A stretch of DNA of 45,184 nt from Penium margaritaceum (taxonomy: Eukaryota > Streptophyta > Zygnematophyceae > Desmidiales > Peniaceae), in NCBI GenBank assembly GCA_023375785.1, contig SZWC01002426.1, positions 107,688 to 152,871 of the forward strand. Reading direction: 5' to 3'. Of this stretch, positions 18,986 through 28,745 are shown one piece after another. Position numbers and translations under genes: made by a program. The notes beneath the pieces are model-generated. The model was not told the origin of the DNA. It did not search any database and saw nothing but the letters and a program-made list of their open reading frames with translations. Position 1 is the first letter of the stretch. Every line of letters begins with the position of its first letter.

Positions 18986-20290
18986 ATCGGTCGGTGCAAG
19001 AAAATCCGAACGAACAGGAGCCTCACCGTCTCTTCTTGTCCTTTGCAGTTTCTCGAATCCTTACTCTTTTCCACTACTTCCTCCCTCTTTTGGCTTGCTG
19101 TTTCCGCTTTTGGTAGTCGCACGAGATATGGCCTGGCTTTCCACAACTCTAACAAAGTCATTGATCGTATTGATCGATGGATTCAATCTCCATTAGAGAT
19201 GAGGATTTTGCCGACTGGGAATTCCCTCCACCATGATAAGAAATGTGACTTTGGGGTCACCAGCCGTTGGATTCCTGCATCTGAGCATCATAGTGAGCAC
19301 TGTCGATGCAATAGTCTGCTATAATCATTCACGGAAGGTCCTCTTGGATGCCAAAAATGGCACTGGTTCGACAAACATCCGGCTCGAGGCTGTTTTTGTA
19401 GAAGAAGCATAGTTTTTCGGGGACAAAGTCAGTGCTAGTGATGGATTTGCGGAAACATCGAGTGTACTCCGCCACGCTGAACTACTGACGCAGACGTTGG
19501 AGTTTCGACTGTTTGTCAGAATTCTTTTTCAGATTCCCAAAGCAAGCGAGTGTATCACGCACGGAGTCCCTCCACATTTCTGGTGGCATGAGACAGTTGT
19601 GCTATGTCAGATTGATCTGCTCGAGAGGTAGTACGGCTACAGGCGACAATGTGAGAGCGGTCGTGTGAGCAGTTGGTCCCGCTCCGCCTGTCTCCTATTG
19701 TCGTTGGATGGCATTGAGATGGGACCATCGACTTAAAGCCATGCCACAGAAAAGCTAGGCCAAGAATTCAATTTTGTTTTTGTCGTTGACCCGAGTAACG
19801 GTGAAATGCACCTCCAAAGTCGTTAGCCATATCCTGACCATCGGTCCCTTGGAGTCCGCAGGACGAAACGGCTCAGGAAGTGCCGGTTGAAGCTTTGGTT
19901 CACTCAAGAGCTATAAATATCTCTTGGTGAGTATTGCTTTGCGTTCACAAGATTTCTTAAGCTTCTCCATTGTCACGTTGAGTTGCTGGAGAATATGAGG
20001 GCTGAGGCTCTTGAGTCCGGGAAACTTTTAGAACATGTCTTCGTTGATTCACGCTTGTTGGCCGGATCATCCTATCGTGCCATACATCCTATGTTGAACC
20101 ATAGGGTAGCGACGGGGACAAGGATTTTGCTTAGCTCAAGGGGTCTGTCACTGGGCTGGCCATCGGATTCGTTGATGCTGCCCCATTCACCGCAAAAGCT
20201 GCCGTTGCTGCCTGGTTCACCTGGAGAGCATTGTTATTTGCGTGCTACTGATCTCCAATTTCTGAAGTCTTTGCCGGTTAATGCTGCTTG
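18986..20290 (-). pseudogene. Gag of element D, degenerate
   Basis: A zinc-knuckle remnant near 19110-19160 on the minus strand reads C-stop-S-C-G-K-P-G-H-I-S-C-D-Y, so one frame has lost the final Cys and gained a stop. The N-terminal end (20160-20270) encodes the Ala-rich start that also begins gag in A and E. A minus-strand 137-codon frame (18748-19161) is a frameshifted composite of knuckle and protease sequence. Confidence 0.6.
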
Positions 20291-20424
20291 TAGTGGGGTT
20301 CACTTGCTCTGTACACAGTTTCTGTTGTGAAGTCTGCGAATTTTTGAATACTGCAGATGCGCTGAAGACTCGCTCGAGGTTGTTGCTTGGTAGTTAATGC
20401 GTCGGCTGTCCCTCTAGTGCCACT
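20291..20424 (-). other. Leader of element D
   Basis: Leader between primer site and gag. It shares GACGCATTAACTACCAAGCA and a GTCTTCAG-GCATCT block with E and, more distantly, with A. Confidence 0.5.
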
Positions 20425-20440
20425 GTGCTTTGATGCCAAG
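20425..20440 (-). other. Primer binding site of element D
   Basis: On the minus strand TTGGCATCAAAGCAC follows the LTR end GGTGTAGCA after one base. It resembles TGGTATCAGAGCAC, the initiator-tRNA-Met type site of plant LTR elements. Confidence 0.6.
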
Positions 20441-20868
20441 TGCTACACCGAGCAAAAAAGAGGTGGTTCATGGGGATGAGGTGCAGGACAAAGGACGATT
20501 TGAGGATATGAGACAATGGATATGTTGTACCAAGGAGTAAGTGCACTCCAATGACAAGCACTCAAACTGTCGCTTGAGTCCGGCACATGCATACAATGCC
20601 AAGAATGAGAAGGAGGCATATGTTGGGTCCTTGGCGCTCGAGCTGAGCGATCCGTGCAAGCCCTGACCGTGAGTGGCTGCTTCAAGAAGCTCAGAGGATG
20701 AGTCAGGGGGCTTCGAGAATATCATGACGTTTCTTTATGGATGTCTGATGGTTTCAAGAAGTCGACCGAATAACATTGAAACATCGACACGGTCCACGAC
20801 AGTTCTGTCAACCTTTCTAGAAGGTGGTCGAAGTTGTCAGAAATGTATGGAACGGAATACTGGAGGTC
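20441..20868 (-). repeat. 5' LTR of element D, outer part lost at a GGA tract
   Basis: Aligns base for base with 15919-16340 (for example AACATATG, GGTGGTCGAAGT, GGAACGGAA). It stops at GGAGGTCGGAGG, where the GGA microsatellite starts, so about 120 bp of LTR and the target duplication are missing. Confidence 0.75.
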
Positions 20869-21052
20869 GGAGGAGGAGGAGGAGGAGGAGGAGGAGGAGG
20901 AGGAGGAGGAGGAGGGGGAGGAGGAGGAGGAGGAGGAGGAGGAGGAGGAGGAGGAGGAGGAGGAGGAGGAGGAGGAGGAGGAGGAGGAGGAGGAGGAGGA
21001 GGAGGAGGAAGAGGAGGAGGAGGGGGGGGGGGGGGGAGGAGGAAGGAGGAGA
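20869..21052. repeat. (GGA)n microsatellite, about 180 bp
   Basis: Nearly pure GGA with a few G insertions and a short G run near 21025-21036. It gives long Glu, Gly, Arg, Ser, Pro and Leu runs in all six frames, which are not real proteins. Confidence 0.97.
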
Positions 21053-21136
21053 GGAATCTGATACAAGAATCAGTGGAGGAACAGAATGTTGGTTCATGAT
21101 GAGGTCCTACCAAGGCCGCAACACACTGGATAAGGC

Positions 21137-21252
21137 AGTTTAGAAGCTTTGAGCAATACGTTTTACATGCAAAAACTGGATATTGGGTCATTGTCCCAAA
21201 TATTCCAGAGATTTTGGCAGATAGTTCTGACTGCGGCATTGATGATTGCAGG
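21137..21252 (+). other. Possible stranded host exon 1
   Basis: The frame runs from before FRSFEQYVLH through KTGYWVIVPNIPEILADSSD to GIDDCRSLKPRKLLAEFLQSL and a stop at about 21300. AG precedes the start (TTTAG at 21138-21142) and CAG/GT lies at 21250. Codon and residue use look more like a protein than the shadow frames nearby. It matches none of the transposons in the window. I do not recognise a family. Confidence 0.3.
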
Positions 21253-21486
21253 TCACTGAAACCACGGAAGTTGCTTGCTGAATTTTTGCAAAGCCTGTGA
21301 GACAGAGAGGATGCTCTCTAAATTTCATAACCAATGGAGCACTGGTGTGACAGTGATCACAGGACAATTTGGATTGAATGGTTGACTTGGTGAAGAAATT
21401 GCTCACAAGAGGTACCTCAGGTAACTGGAACTACTAGAGTACATTGAGGCACAAATTTACCCAAACAAAAAATTCCACACTGATCT

Positions 21487-21722
21487 GAGGTGAATGTAGA
21501 GAAGCTCAGGTGCTTGGCAATTATTCTTTACCAGATGATACCCATGGGCCTGCTGGAATCCTCCCTAAGTGCTGGTAGGTTCATCAATTTCCCTCCAACA
21601 CAAAAAGAGGACTTGGCACCCTCATTTTTTGTTGAATTGCTAAGTTGTAGCTCGCCAGAATGGCAGTTCTCCAAGAAAATAACAAAAGCTACAGATGAGT
21701 GCCTGTCCACGCTGGAAAGGTG
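21487..21722 (+). other. Possible stranded host exon 2
   Basis: Open frame with a well-mixed, globular composition: RCLAIILYQMIPMGLLES, FINFPPTQKEDLAPSFFVEL, SSPEWQFSKKITKATDE. It is preceded by AG (CTGATCTGAG) and followed by GTGAGT at 21722, a good donor site; a T-rich tract ending TTGCAG follows at 21741-21764. Its position between two transposon ends suggests a leftover host gene segment. No family recognised; frame phase with the exon candidate at 21137 was not resolved. Confidence 0.35.
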
Positions 21723-22004
21723 GTGAGTACACTTCTATTTTGTTTTTTTTTTTGTTGCAGTTTTGAAATAACCAGATTGAGTTTTCTCAACCAGTAATTG
21801 ATCCTACCAATTCAGCATCAATTCTTCACAGTTATGCTATAGAGATAAGCACAGGGACACATTTTGTGCACATGTACCAAAAAAAACTCAAAATGAGATT
21901 TGAGATCGTTGGTCAGCTGGAATAGCCGGATTTGGCCGTCCACTGACAACCAGTAATTAGGGAGCATTCAATTTGGTCGCTGAAGGAGAGAATACACCGT
22001 TTTT
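21723..22004. other. Unassigned AT-rich DNA
   Basis: A T-rich tract ending TTGCAG could be a splice acceptor. Nothing else recognised up to the point where element E begins. Confidence 0.3.
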
Positions 22005-22386
22005 GTTTGTTCAGGCTGGTACTCAAAGTTGTAGTCAAAGTTGGACTCGAGGAACTCCATCCATCGAATTTGTCAACGGCTTAGATTTTGCTAAGTCTTG
22101 AGATATTTCAGGGCATGATGGTCAGTGCGGACGATGCATTACCAACATTCCAAGTAGTACTGCCATGTTTTGAACGTGTGCATGACTGAGAGCATCTCTT
22201 TCTCGTACATTGCATAGTTGAGTTCTGGCCTGTATTCTTTTTGCGACATGTACACAACCGGTTGTTCTCCACACCGTTGTCTTGGAGGAGAAAGACTCTG
22301 ATGGCTCGATCGGATGCATCGGTGGCCATGATATAGTCCACCATTAAACCTGCCAATCGGAAGGCTGCCACCGAGGATTTCTCCAA
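22005..22386 (-). pseudogene. RNase H domain of element E, truncated at its 3' side
   Basis: MVDYIMATDASDRAIRVFLLQDNGVEN, then shifted YAMYEKEMLSVMHTFK-like sequence, then DHHALKYLKT and FDYNFEYQPEQ up to about 22005, where similarity to D stops. Integrase, chromodomain and 3' LTR of E are absent. Confidence 0.75.
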
Positions 22387-23246
22387 GAGTTAGACGCTTC
22401 TTGTTCGTTGTGTGCCAAATTCCACTCAGTGGTTTTTTAAGTAAGATTGGAGAGAGGCGCTCACACTCGTACTTAGTCTTTTACAAATCGATGGTGGTAG
22501 TTGCAGAAGCCCTAAAACACTTGGACATCACGAACATTTGTAGGCATCGGCCAACCATCGACGGCCTCCACATTTTCGGGGTCCATGGTGATTTCTGCAC
22601 CGCCGATGATATGTTACAAAGACTTGATCGAACGGTGACCGAAGTCGCATTTTGAGCGTTTTCTGAAAAATGTCTCTCTTTGTAAAATCTCAAGAACCTT
22701 TTGCAGATGTCCATTGGGATCCTTCAGGGTGGATTTCTAAACCAGGATGTTGTTGAGATATACGAAGACACTGTCGTCAAGATATAGACAAAATATGTTC
22801 ATCGCTGCCATAAATGTCATAAGGCTATTTGTAAGTCCGAAGAGCATGACCGTGAACTCGAAGTACCTATATCTTTTATGGAATGCTGTGTTCTTGACAT
22901 CCTTACTAGATGCGCGGATCTGACGGTAGCTGGTGCGTATGTCAATTTTGCTACAAATTTGGGCTTACTGGAGTCGATAAAAAAGGTTTATGTGCTCACG
23001 GGAGGGAGTAGCAGTTCTTGATGATAGTATTGTTCAATGCTCGGAAGTCCACGCACATCCGCATCCCTTTGGATTTGTTTTTCATGAAAAGTATAGGTGC
23101 CATGTAGGGTGACGTAGAGGGTCTGATGAAACCCTACCCGAGCATCTCATCCAATTGCTTCTTGAGTTTGGTCAGCTCCTAATTGCATATCCGATAGGTC
23201 CCCTTCACTGCCGGTCTGACTTCAGGTCTATCTCATGACTGATGTT
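22387..23246 (-). pseudogene. Reverse transcriptase of element E, catalytic DD changed to NN
   Basis: Read leftward: [19 protein letters not shown] finger region, KIDIRTSYRQIRA, TAFHKRYRYFEFTVMLFGLTNS, a duplicated-looking LYLDDSVF, then VFVYLNNILV. The catalytic YLDD is YLNN (codons at 22749-22754), consistent with two C-to-T changes on the plus strand. The thumb reads NGHLQKVLRFYKERHFSENAQN. Frameshifts and stops in several places. Confidence 0.8.
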
Positions 23247-23700
23247 TCATTGCAGAGGTAGCTCTAGGGCTAGTTGTTTGGGAAAAACCCCTTCGAATTC
23301 CTTTATGAGCTTTGCAAACTCTTTCGTTATGGCTGTAAATGTTTCAGGTATCGAGGCTCTTGATGTCACCTCGGCAACTGTCATTTCTTCTGCTTCCTTC
23401 GCCTCCACGTGGACTAGCCACTTTTGTGCTCCAAGCATTAGTTATCGCTTGGCCACGTCCAGAGATATCAGTTTGCATTTTGTGGCTATCGCACCTTCCT
23501 CTACGACTTGTGCCTGTGTTGTTTCCTAAAACCATCGCTGCATTGTGGTTTGCTTGACCAGAAATAGGTGTCACCTTTTGCCTTTAATGATGAAGTAGAC
23601 AGATCCGCTCCTCTAGTCAATTTGCAGATTGTGCCTGTGTAGGAAATCTTGTCCAAGGATGATTTTGTGTTCGCTCATTGGACAAGTCATTGAGACTGTT
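23247..23700 (-). pseudogene. Protease-RT linker of element E
   Basis: A 63-codon open frame: KEAEEMTVAEVTSRASIPET, KEFAKLIKEFEGVFPKQLALELPLQ, matching A at 2690-2815. A further piece upstream is shifted (DISGRGQAIT). Confidence 0.65.
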
Positions 23701-23965
23701 CCACTGTGCAGATCTCCGACTTGAATTCATAGTTTCTTGCAAAGTCGGCGGACCTACAGTCATCTATCGATGATTTTCCCTCCAAACACGCTTGGTTCAG
23801 CTTGTAAACCCAGCTTTCAAACGATGTCATTGCTGAAAAAACCATAGTAATCTCCTCCATCTAGTATTGCCACTACCGATAAGCGACTTTAACAACTCCT
23901 CAGTTGTACCCGTAGCTATATTGCCGGTTGGTCCTCCTTGTATTCCTCGTCAAACTTTACAATCT
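23701..23965 (-). pseudogene. Aspartic protease of element E with altered active site
   Basis: Lead-in FDEEYKEDQPAI, then VVAILDGGDYYGFF, then a stop and KLGLQAEPSVFGGKIIDDCR. D-G-G-D replaces the expected D-S-G-A. Position and order match A and D. Confidence 0.65.
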
Positions 23966-25180
23966 CAGGAATCTTGATCCACGGCAATGTGAGGCTCTTA
24001 GATGGGCAATTGGTCGGTGCAAAAACATCCAAACAAACAGGAGCCTTGGCGTCTGCTCCTGCCCTTTGCTGTTTCCCGGATCCTCACTCTTTTTCCATGA
24101 ATTCCTCCTTTTTCTGGCTTGTTGTTGCCACTTTCAACAGTCGTGCAAGATATGGCCTGGCTCCCTGCAAGTCCAACAGAGCCATTGATCAACGATGTCA
24201 ATCTCTGTCAACGATGATGTTTTTGTCGATTGGGAATTCCCTCTACCACGATAAGATCGCCAACCATTGGAGTCTTGCATCCGAGCATCGTAGTAGACAC
24301 TATCGATGCGGTTGGCTACTGTTATCATTCACGGAAGGTCCTCCTAGATGCCAAATATGGCAATGGCTCACAAAATGTCTGGCTTGAGGCTGTTTTCCTA
24401 GAAGAAATATAGGACGTCGGGACGAAATCAGTGGCAATGATGATTTTGTGGAAACACCGAATATACTCCGTCATGCTAGAGTGCTAACGCAAAAATTGAA
24501 CTTTGTACCGTTTATCAGACTTTGCGTTCAGCTTCCCATAGCGAGCAAGTGTAGCGCGCGTGAAGTCGCTCCATATTTCTAGTGGCATGAGATTGCCGTG
24601 CAATGTCAGATTGATCTGCTTGAGATGTAGTATGCCTGCAATTGATGATGTGAGAGCGGTCGCGTGAGCCGTTGATTAAGCTCCGCCAGTCTCCTACTAC
24701 CGTTGGATGACCTTTAGATCGGGCCACCAACTTAAAGCCATGTCACGGAAAGGCGAGGCCGCGAGGTCAATTTTCTCTTTTTTTTTGGTTGACCCATACA
24801 ACAGTAAAATGCACCTCCGAACTCATCAACCACATCCTAACTGTCAGTCTCTTGGAGTTTGTGGGCCCGAACGGCTCAGGAAGTGCCGGTCAAATCTAGG
24901 GTTCACTTGAGAACTGTAAACCTCTTGGTAAGTATTGCTTTGCCTCCACAAGAGTTTTGAAGCTGGACAACTTCTTGTACATGTCTGCATTGATTTGTGC
25001 TTGTTGGCCAGAGCCTCGCATCGTGCCAGATGTCGAATCATAGGGCAATCGTGGGGACGAGGGGTTCGCTGAGCTCGAGGGGTCCATCACCAATGCTGAC
25101 AGGTTCGTCGATGCTGTGCCATTTGCCGCAAAAGCTGCCATTGCTGCCTGGTTTACCTGGAGAGCATCGTTATTCATGTA
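23966..25180 (-). pseudogene. Gag of element E with CCHC zinc knuckle
   Basis: The N-terminal frame of 93 codons (24896-25177) is Ala/Ser/Asn-rich (ALQVNQAAMAAFAANG, LVMDPSSSANPSSPRLPY, INADMYKKLSSFKTLVEA). Further along come LPEPFGPTNSKRLTVRMWLMS-type blocks (24790-24890), matching A near 1180-1240. The knuckle CWTCREPGHILHDC (24137-24178) is intact C-x2-C-x4-H-x4-C. Many stops lie between these parts. Confidence 0.75.
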
Positions 25181-25353
25181 CTACTGATCCTCCATCGCTT
25201 GAGTCTTTGCCGGTTAATGCTGCTTGTATTTGGGTGCAATCGCTCTGTTCACTGTTGTCGTCGCAAGGTCTATGAATTTCTGAATGGTGGAGATGCACTG
25301 AAGACTCACTCGAGGCTGTTGCTTGGTAGTTAATGCGTCGCTTGTCCCTCCAG
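25181..25353 (-). other. Leader of element E
   Basis: Shares GACGCATTAACTACCAAGCA with D and CATAGACC-TTGCGACG with B. Holds AACAGAGCGATTGCACCC, also seen in B as AATGGAGCGAATGCACCC. Confidence 0.55.
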
Positions 25354-25368
25354 TGCTGGTGATCCAAG
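25354..25368 (-). other. Degraded primer binding site of element E
   Basis: On the minus strand TTGGATCACCAGCAC follows the LTR end, against TTGGCATCAAAGCAC in D. Confidence 0.45.
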
Positions 25369-25438
25369 TGCTTCTCTGGGCGGAACATAGGTGGTTGAGG
25401 AGGATGAGGTGTGGGACAAAAGGCCATTCGAGGACTTG
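25369..25438 (-). repeat. 5' LTR of element E, first 70 bp (inner end)
   Basis: Aligns with 20441-20515 of D (GGTGG...GATGAGGTG-GGACAAA, then CGAGGA). The alignment breaks at ACTTG, where element F is inserted, and resumes at 41858. Confidence 0.75.
25434..25438. repeat. Left target-site duplication of element F
   Basis: ACTTG; the right copy is ATTTG at 41853-41857. Confidence 0.65.
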
Positions 25439-26096
25439 TGTAGTGAGAGTGCCAGTTCGTCCCTCCCCGCCCTTGCGACTAGCAAGGGCTGGCCTGTGGC
25501 CAGCCCTAGTGAGCGAGGACTGGCTGGTGGCCAGCCATGCGCTGGCCACCGGCCAGGTGACAGCCAGTCGGTCGGGTGGCAGGCCGCCAGTTAGGTGACC
25601 GGCCGGCCAACCGCCGGCCAGCCCCCCCCCCCCCCCCCCCCCCCCCCCGGCTTGAACCATCAACCTTGCCCTTTCCTCCTCACTAGTTGAGGCTAGGTGG
25701 ATGAGGGGAGCAGGTGACTAAGGGAGAGGGCAAGCGAGTAGCACAAAGACAGGTGTAAAATCTTCCACCATGCTTCGCAAGCGACAGTTTCATGCCGTCG
25801 CATAGAAAAAAAAGAAGTTGCGAATGAGCCTGACTCCAACAAATTTCTGGGTAAAACACGTACAAACTCACGAGTTTAGGATATACACCCCTTGTTCAGG
25901 CCCAAGAGCAAGGGGTGGGGTTTAACACGGAAATAAACCTCTAGAGACTTTAAAGATTTGAGTCTCCCTACTCAGGGCCATTGATGACAACGTCTCCTCA
26001 GTACTGCGAGGAGGAAAACCCCTCACACGGATCGAGATTGCCATTCTGTGAATTCTGACAACGACCTAAGTGCAGGAGCTAGAGAGAGCCGTTATA
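25439..26096 (+). repeat. 5' LTR of gypsy element F (658 bp)
   Basis: Starts TGTAGTGAGAG and ends GCCGTTATA. It pairs with 41173-41852 along its length: GGCTGG-rich left part (CAGCCATGCGCTGGCCA in both), then GGGATATACA-CCCTTG, TAGTCTCCCT-CTCAGGG, GAGATTGCCATTCT and AGTTCAGGAGC-like blocks. It contains a 27-C tract at 25622-25648. Confidence 0.85.
25622..25648. repeat. C27 homopolymer in LTR of F
   Basis: Run of 27 C. The other LTR of F has only short interrupted C runs at the same place, so the tract grew after insertion. Confidence 0.9.
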
Positions 26097-26097
26097 G

Positions 26098-26110
26098 TGG
26101 TATCAAAGTC
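26098..26110 (+). other. Primer binding site of element F
   Basis: TGGTATCAAAGTC begins one base after the LTR end. It differs from the common TGGTATCAGAGC by few bases and fits initiator tRNA-Met priming. Confidence 0.8.
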
Positions 26111-26919
26111 AAACGACCCTTGCAACTAATTGTGCGATGGTTCCAGTGATTACGCCATATGTAAAACACCACGAGTAGCTACACTAGAAGTAGAAATACC
26201 ACAGGGGATACGGCGTCTACATTTACCCATTTCAATCACAGGTAAATGCGTTAGGAAGATCTTGAGGAGCTCTTCTTCATCCTTCTCATTCCTCTAGGCT
26301 TCCCCTTCTCCCCTAGGAGCTAGTTGATTTTTTTCATGGGAAGGGGTGGGGAGTGCCCAACCACAAACCACCAATTGTATCCCTCTTTTCAAGGTTCCCG
26401 TTCTCCTCCTTCAACCCAAAATTGGGTAGTGCCCTAGCTTAAGGCCTGGGACTCTCACGGCCTGAGAGGAAAAAAAAGAGGAAGGCATCACTTTGGGAAT
26501 TCTTGGGGGCCATTCCATTGCCGTGGAGCACAAGGGAGACGCCTCCAAGGAGGTGCAAGGGGTGCCAATAGGACTCAAGAGGAGACCAAAGAATACCAGA
26601 AGACAAGAAAGAAGACAAGAGGAGTGAGAAAAGAGCGTGACAGGATGGAAAATTTAGAGTTACCCTCCTCCCCTCCTCCTCATCATAGGAGTGGTACTCA
26701 AGTTTGGATACCTTTCCTAATCTTTTGTCTTTATTCTGTTTTCCTAGGATTTCTAGCTTGCCTAATGCCGTGAGTCACGGCTTAGGGTTTTGCCTAGAAT
26801 CCACGCGATTATTCTATTTTCCTGGTGGCGATGTTTTTCTACCACATGATTTTGCCGACCGCGATGGCCTAGAAAGAGAGAAATAAACATTATAACTGCT
26901 TCACTGATAGTGAGAGCAA
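26111..26919 (+). other. Leader of element F
   Basis: About 800 bp without a convincing frame between primer site and gag. Pyrimidine- and purine-rich runs (26260-26420, 26590-26640) but no motif I recognise. Confidence 0.5.
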
Positions 26920-27934
26920 GATGACTTCAAGAGGCAAAACCTCCTCACGGTTGTGGGGTGACCCTCACAATGATCTTCGCATGCTAGTTACACGGATGAC
27001 GGAATGGCAAGTGCCAGACTATCGAAGACCAACAAGAGCAAGGTGGCGACGGCCTCACCACACGCCCTCGGTGGAAACCAAGTTTTGGTAGCCACAGCTG
27101 TGAGTATGGCTAAAGCAAAGGCAACCATACCGTCCTAGGCAACCGGCACCAAACTCGGTGACACGGAGAAGTGTGCGGAAGCTGAAAGAGTGCTCGACGA
27201 GCACGACGCCGTGCATGTGGATGACACGCTCAAGAATGACCGACCAATTGTGGACCCCGAAGATGAGCACGACGCCAGTGGTGGTGAAGGCCATGAGGAT
27301 TGCGATCATCGCCATCGTCGTACAGTGAACTCGAGTCAATCACTCGAGAAGGGCAAGATGTTCACCGGATCACTTGAAGAGGCCGACAGCAACGAGGCTT
27401 TCAAGAGTAACAAAGGTGCCGAAAGCAACCACACGGGAAGTTCCTGCGAGCACAAACCGGATGAAGTCGTTGCAACAATGATGTACAATGACTGCTGGAG
27501 GCTTGCTGAGTTGGATGCCGAGGCGGCCGGCTGACCAAAGATCACCACCGACCGTGGAGGTACAGCACCACCCGGAGGAGTGGGGGCGGACCTCCCTTCC
27601 TACAATGTGGCCGCGATGGGGCAGGCCAATGTCCACTCGAACATCGTCACTGACGAAAGCTTCCTCCAGAAGGTGATACTCCTTGGAGATGTGTACGCGA
27701 ACTGTACCCTACTATAGTGGGTAAAGAAACATGGACAATGTGAGGCCCTTGAGGCTATCGTCGAAGCTCTGACGACATCAGAGTAAAACTTCACGTTTTC
27801 CAGTCTACTAGCACACATTGGGCAGAGTATCACAGACCTTGTTTGTGATTACCAGCTGCAGCAACTAGCCACTCATGAGGCAAGCCACCAATGCAATAAC
27901 CTCGACAAGGCTTTGCGGTGCGTGACCTAGTGCG
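26920..27934 (+). pseudogene. Gag of element F, first part, ended by insertion of J
   Basis: First plausible ATG at 26920 (MTSRGKTSSRLWGDPHNDL). A frameshift leads into an acidic, His/Asp-rich segment (27190-27531, 114 codons: DEHDAVHVDDTLKND, DEHDASGGEGHEDCD), then QANVHSNIVTDESFLQKVILLGD and a C-terminal helix-rich part (SLLAHIGQSITDLVCDYQLQQLA) ending where the LTR of J begins. At least four stops. I take it as gag from its place after the primer site and leader; no signature motif is present. Confidence 0.55.
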
Positions 27935-28500
27935 TGTTAGAAAGTTGTGCCCCTTGCCATGGTTGCCGTGGATCCCTTCCCTGGTTTGGCCACTGGGTAG
28001 TATTCAAAAACATAATATGATTGCTGTTTTGGATTCCTTGGATTGTTTCATGTAAGATAGAGCTTTGAATCACTCAATTTGAGTAAGTATTCAGATTGAT
28101 AGCTCCGCCCGGAGGTGGGGTGGTCGGCGGGTGGAATCTTGGTGTCTGTCATGGTTGACGGGATGATTCCACCACAGTGGTTAAAGCTCGACTCCAATGG
28201 GCTCCAACGGTACGAAGGCCATCAGGAAAGGGACATGGGATGTCTTCCTAATGTAGGAGAGCCTCCCTCCACCTTTGAGGGCCAGGAAGGGTGCTCTGAC
28301 CAGTCAGCGGTGAAGCGCCTCCCGTCACCTACGTTCGTGGGCATGATGGGCGGCTCAACCATGGGTCACTTCAAGGGCCGTAGAAGGGGTTCTACTCCTT
28401 CGTTTTGAGCGTGCTTGGATGCATTGAAAATCTCTAACTACAGGCTATAAGACTCTGATGTAAAATCACCATGAAAAACAATACTCCCTACTTTCATTCA
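27935..28500 (+). repeat. 5' LTR of copia-type element J
   Basis: Starts TGTTAGAAAGTTGTGCCCC, a typical copia LTR start, and aligns with 35730-36295. By eye about 86% identity over a 160-bp stretch (GAGTATTCAGA through GGAAGGGAC-type sequence). The right end is uncertain: the two copies part company near 28496 with a possible 24-bp insertion in one of them. Confidence 0.8.
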
Positions 28501-28745
28501 GTGTAACTACTTGTAGCTCATTTCTGCCCAATCTAGACTGTTATCCTTGGACTCCACACTCTTCCTGCTTGGTGTGCATTGGCTACTGAACCGACATCAG
28601 CATGGTCCACAGATGGGCAGGTATCCGTGAGGGTGCCTCCATACCTCATAGGGTCATAGCCAGGACAGCATTCTTGACAAAGGGTTATGAGCCCTCGAGC
28701 CCTAGGAGGTCCCTTGTCTTTTGCGTGCACGCTATCACTAAAAGC
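28501..28745 (+). other. Leader of element J
   Basis: About 245 bp before the gag ATG. I see no clear TGGTATCAGAGC-type primer site, which is odd for a copia element and may reflect decay. Confidence 0.4.

Noticed and set aside
20673..21239. Long Glu-, Gly-, Arg-, Pro- and Ser-rich frames on both strands
   Set aside because: They are translations of the GGA microsatellite in each frame and have no start, splice or domain support.
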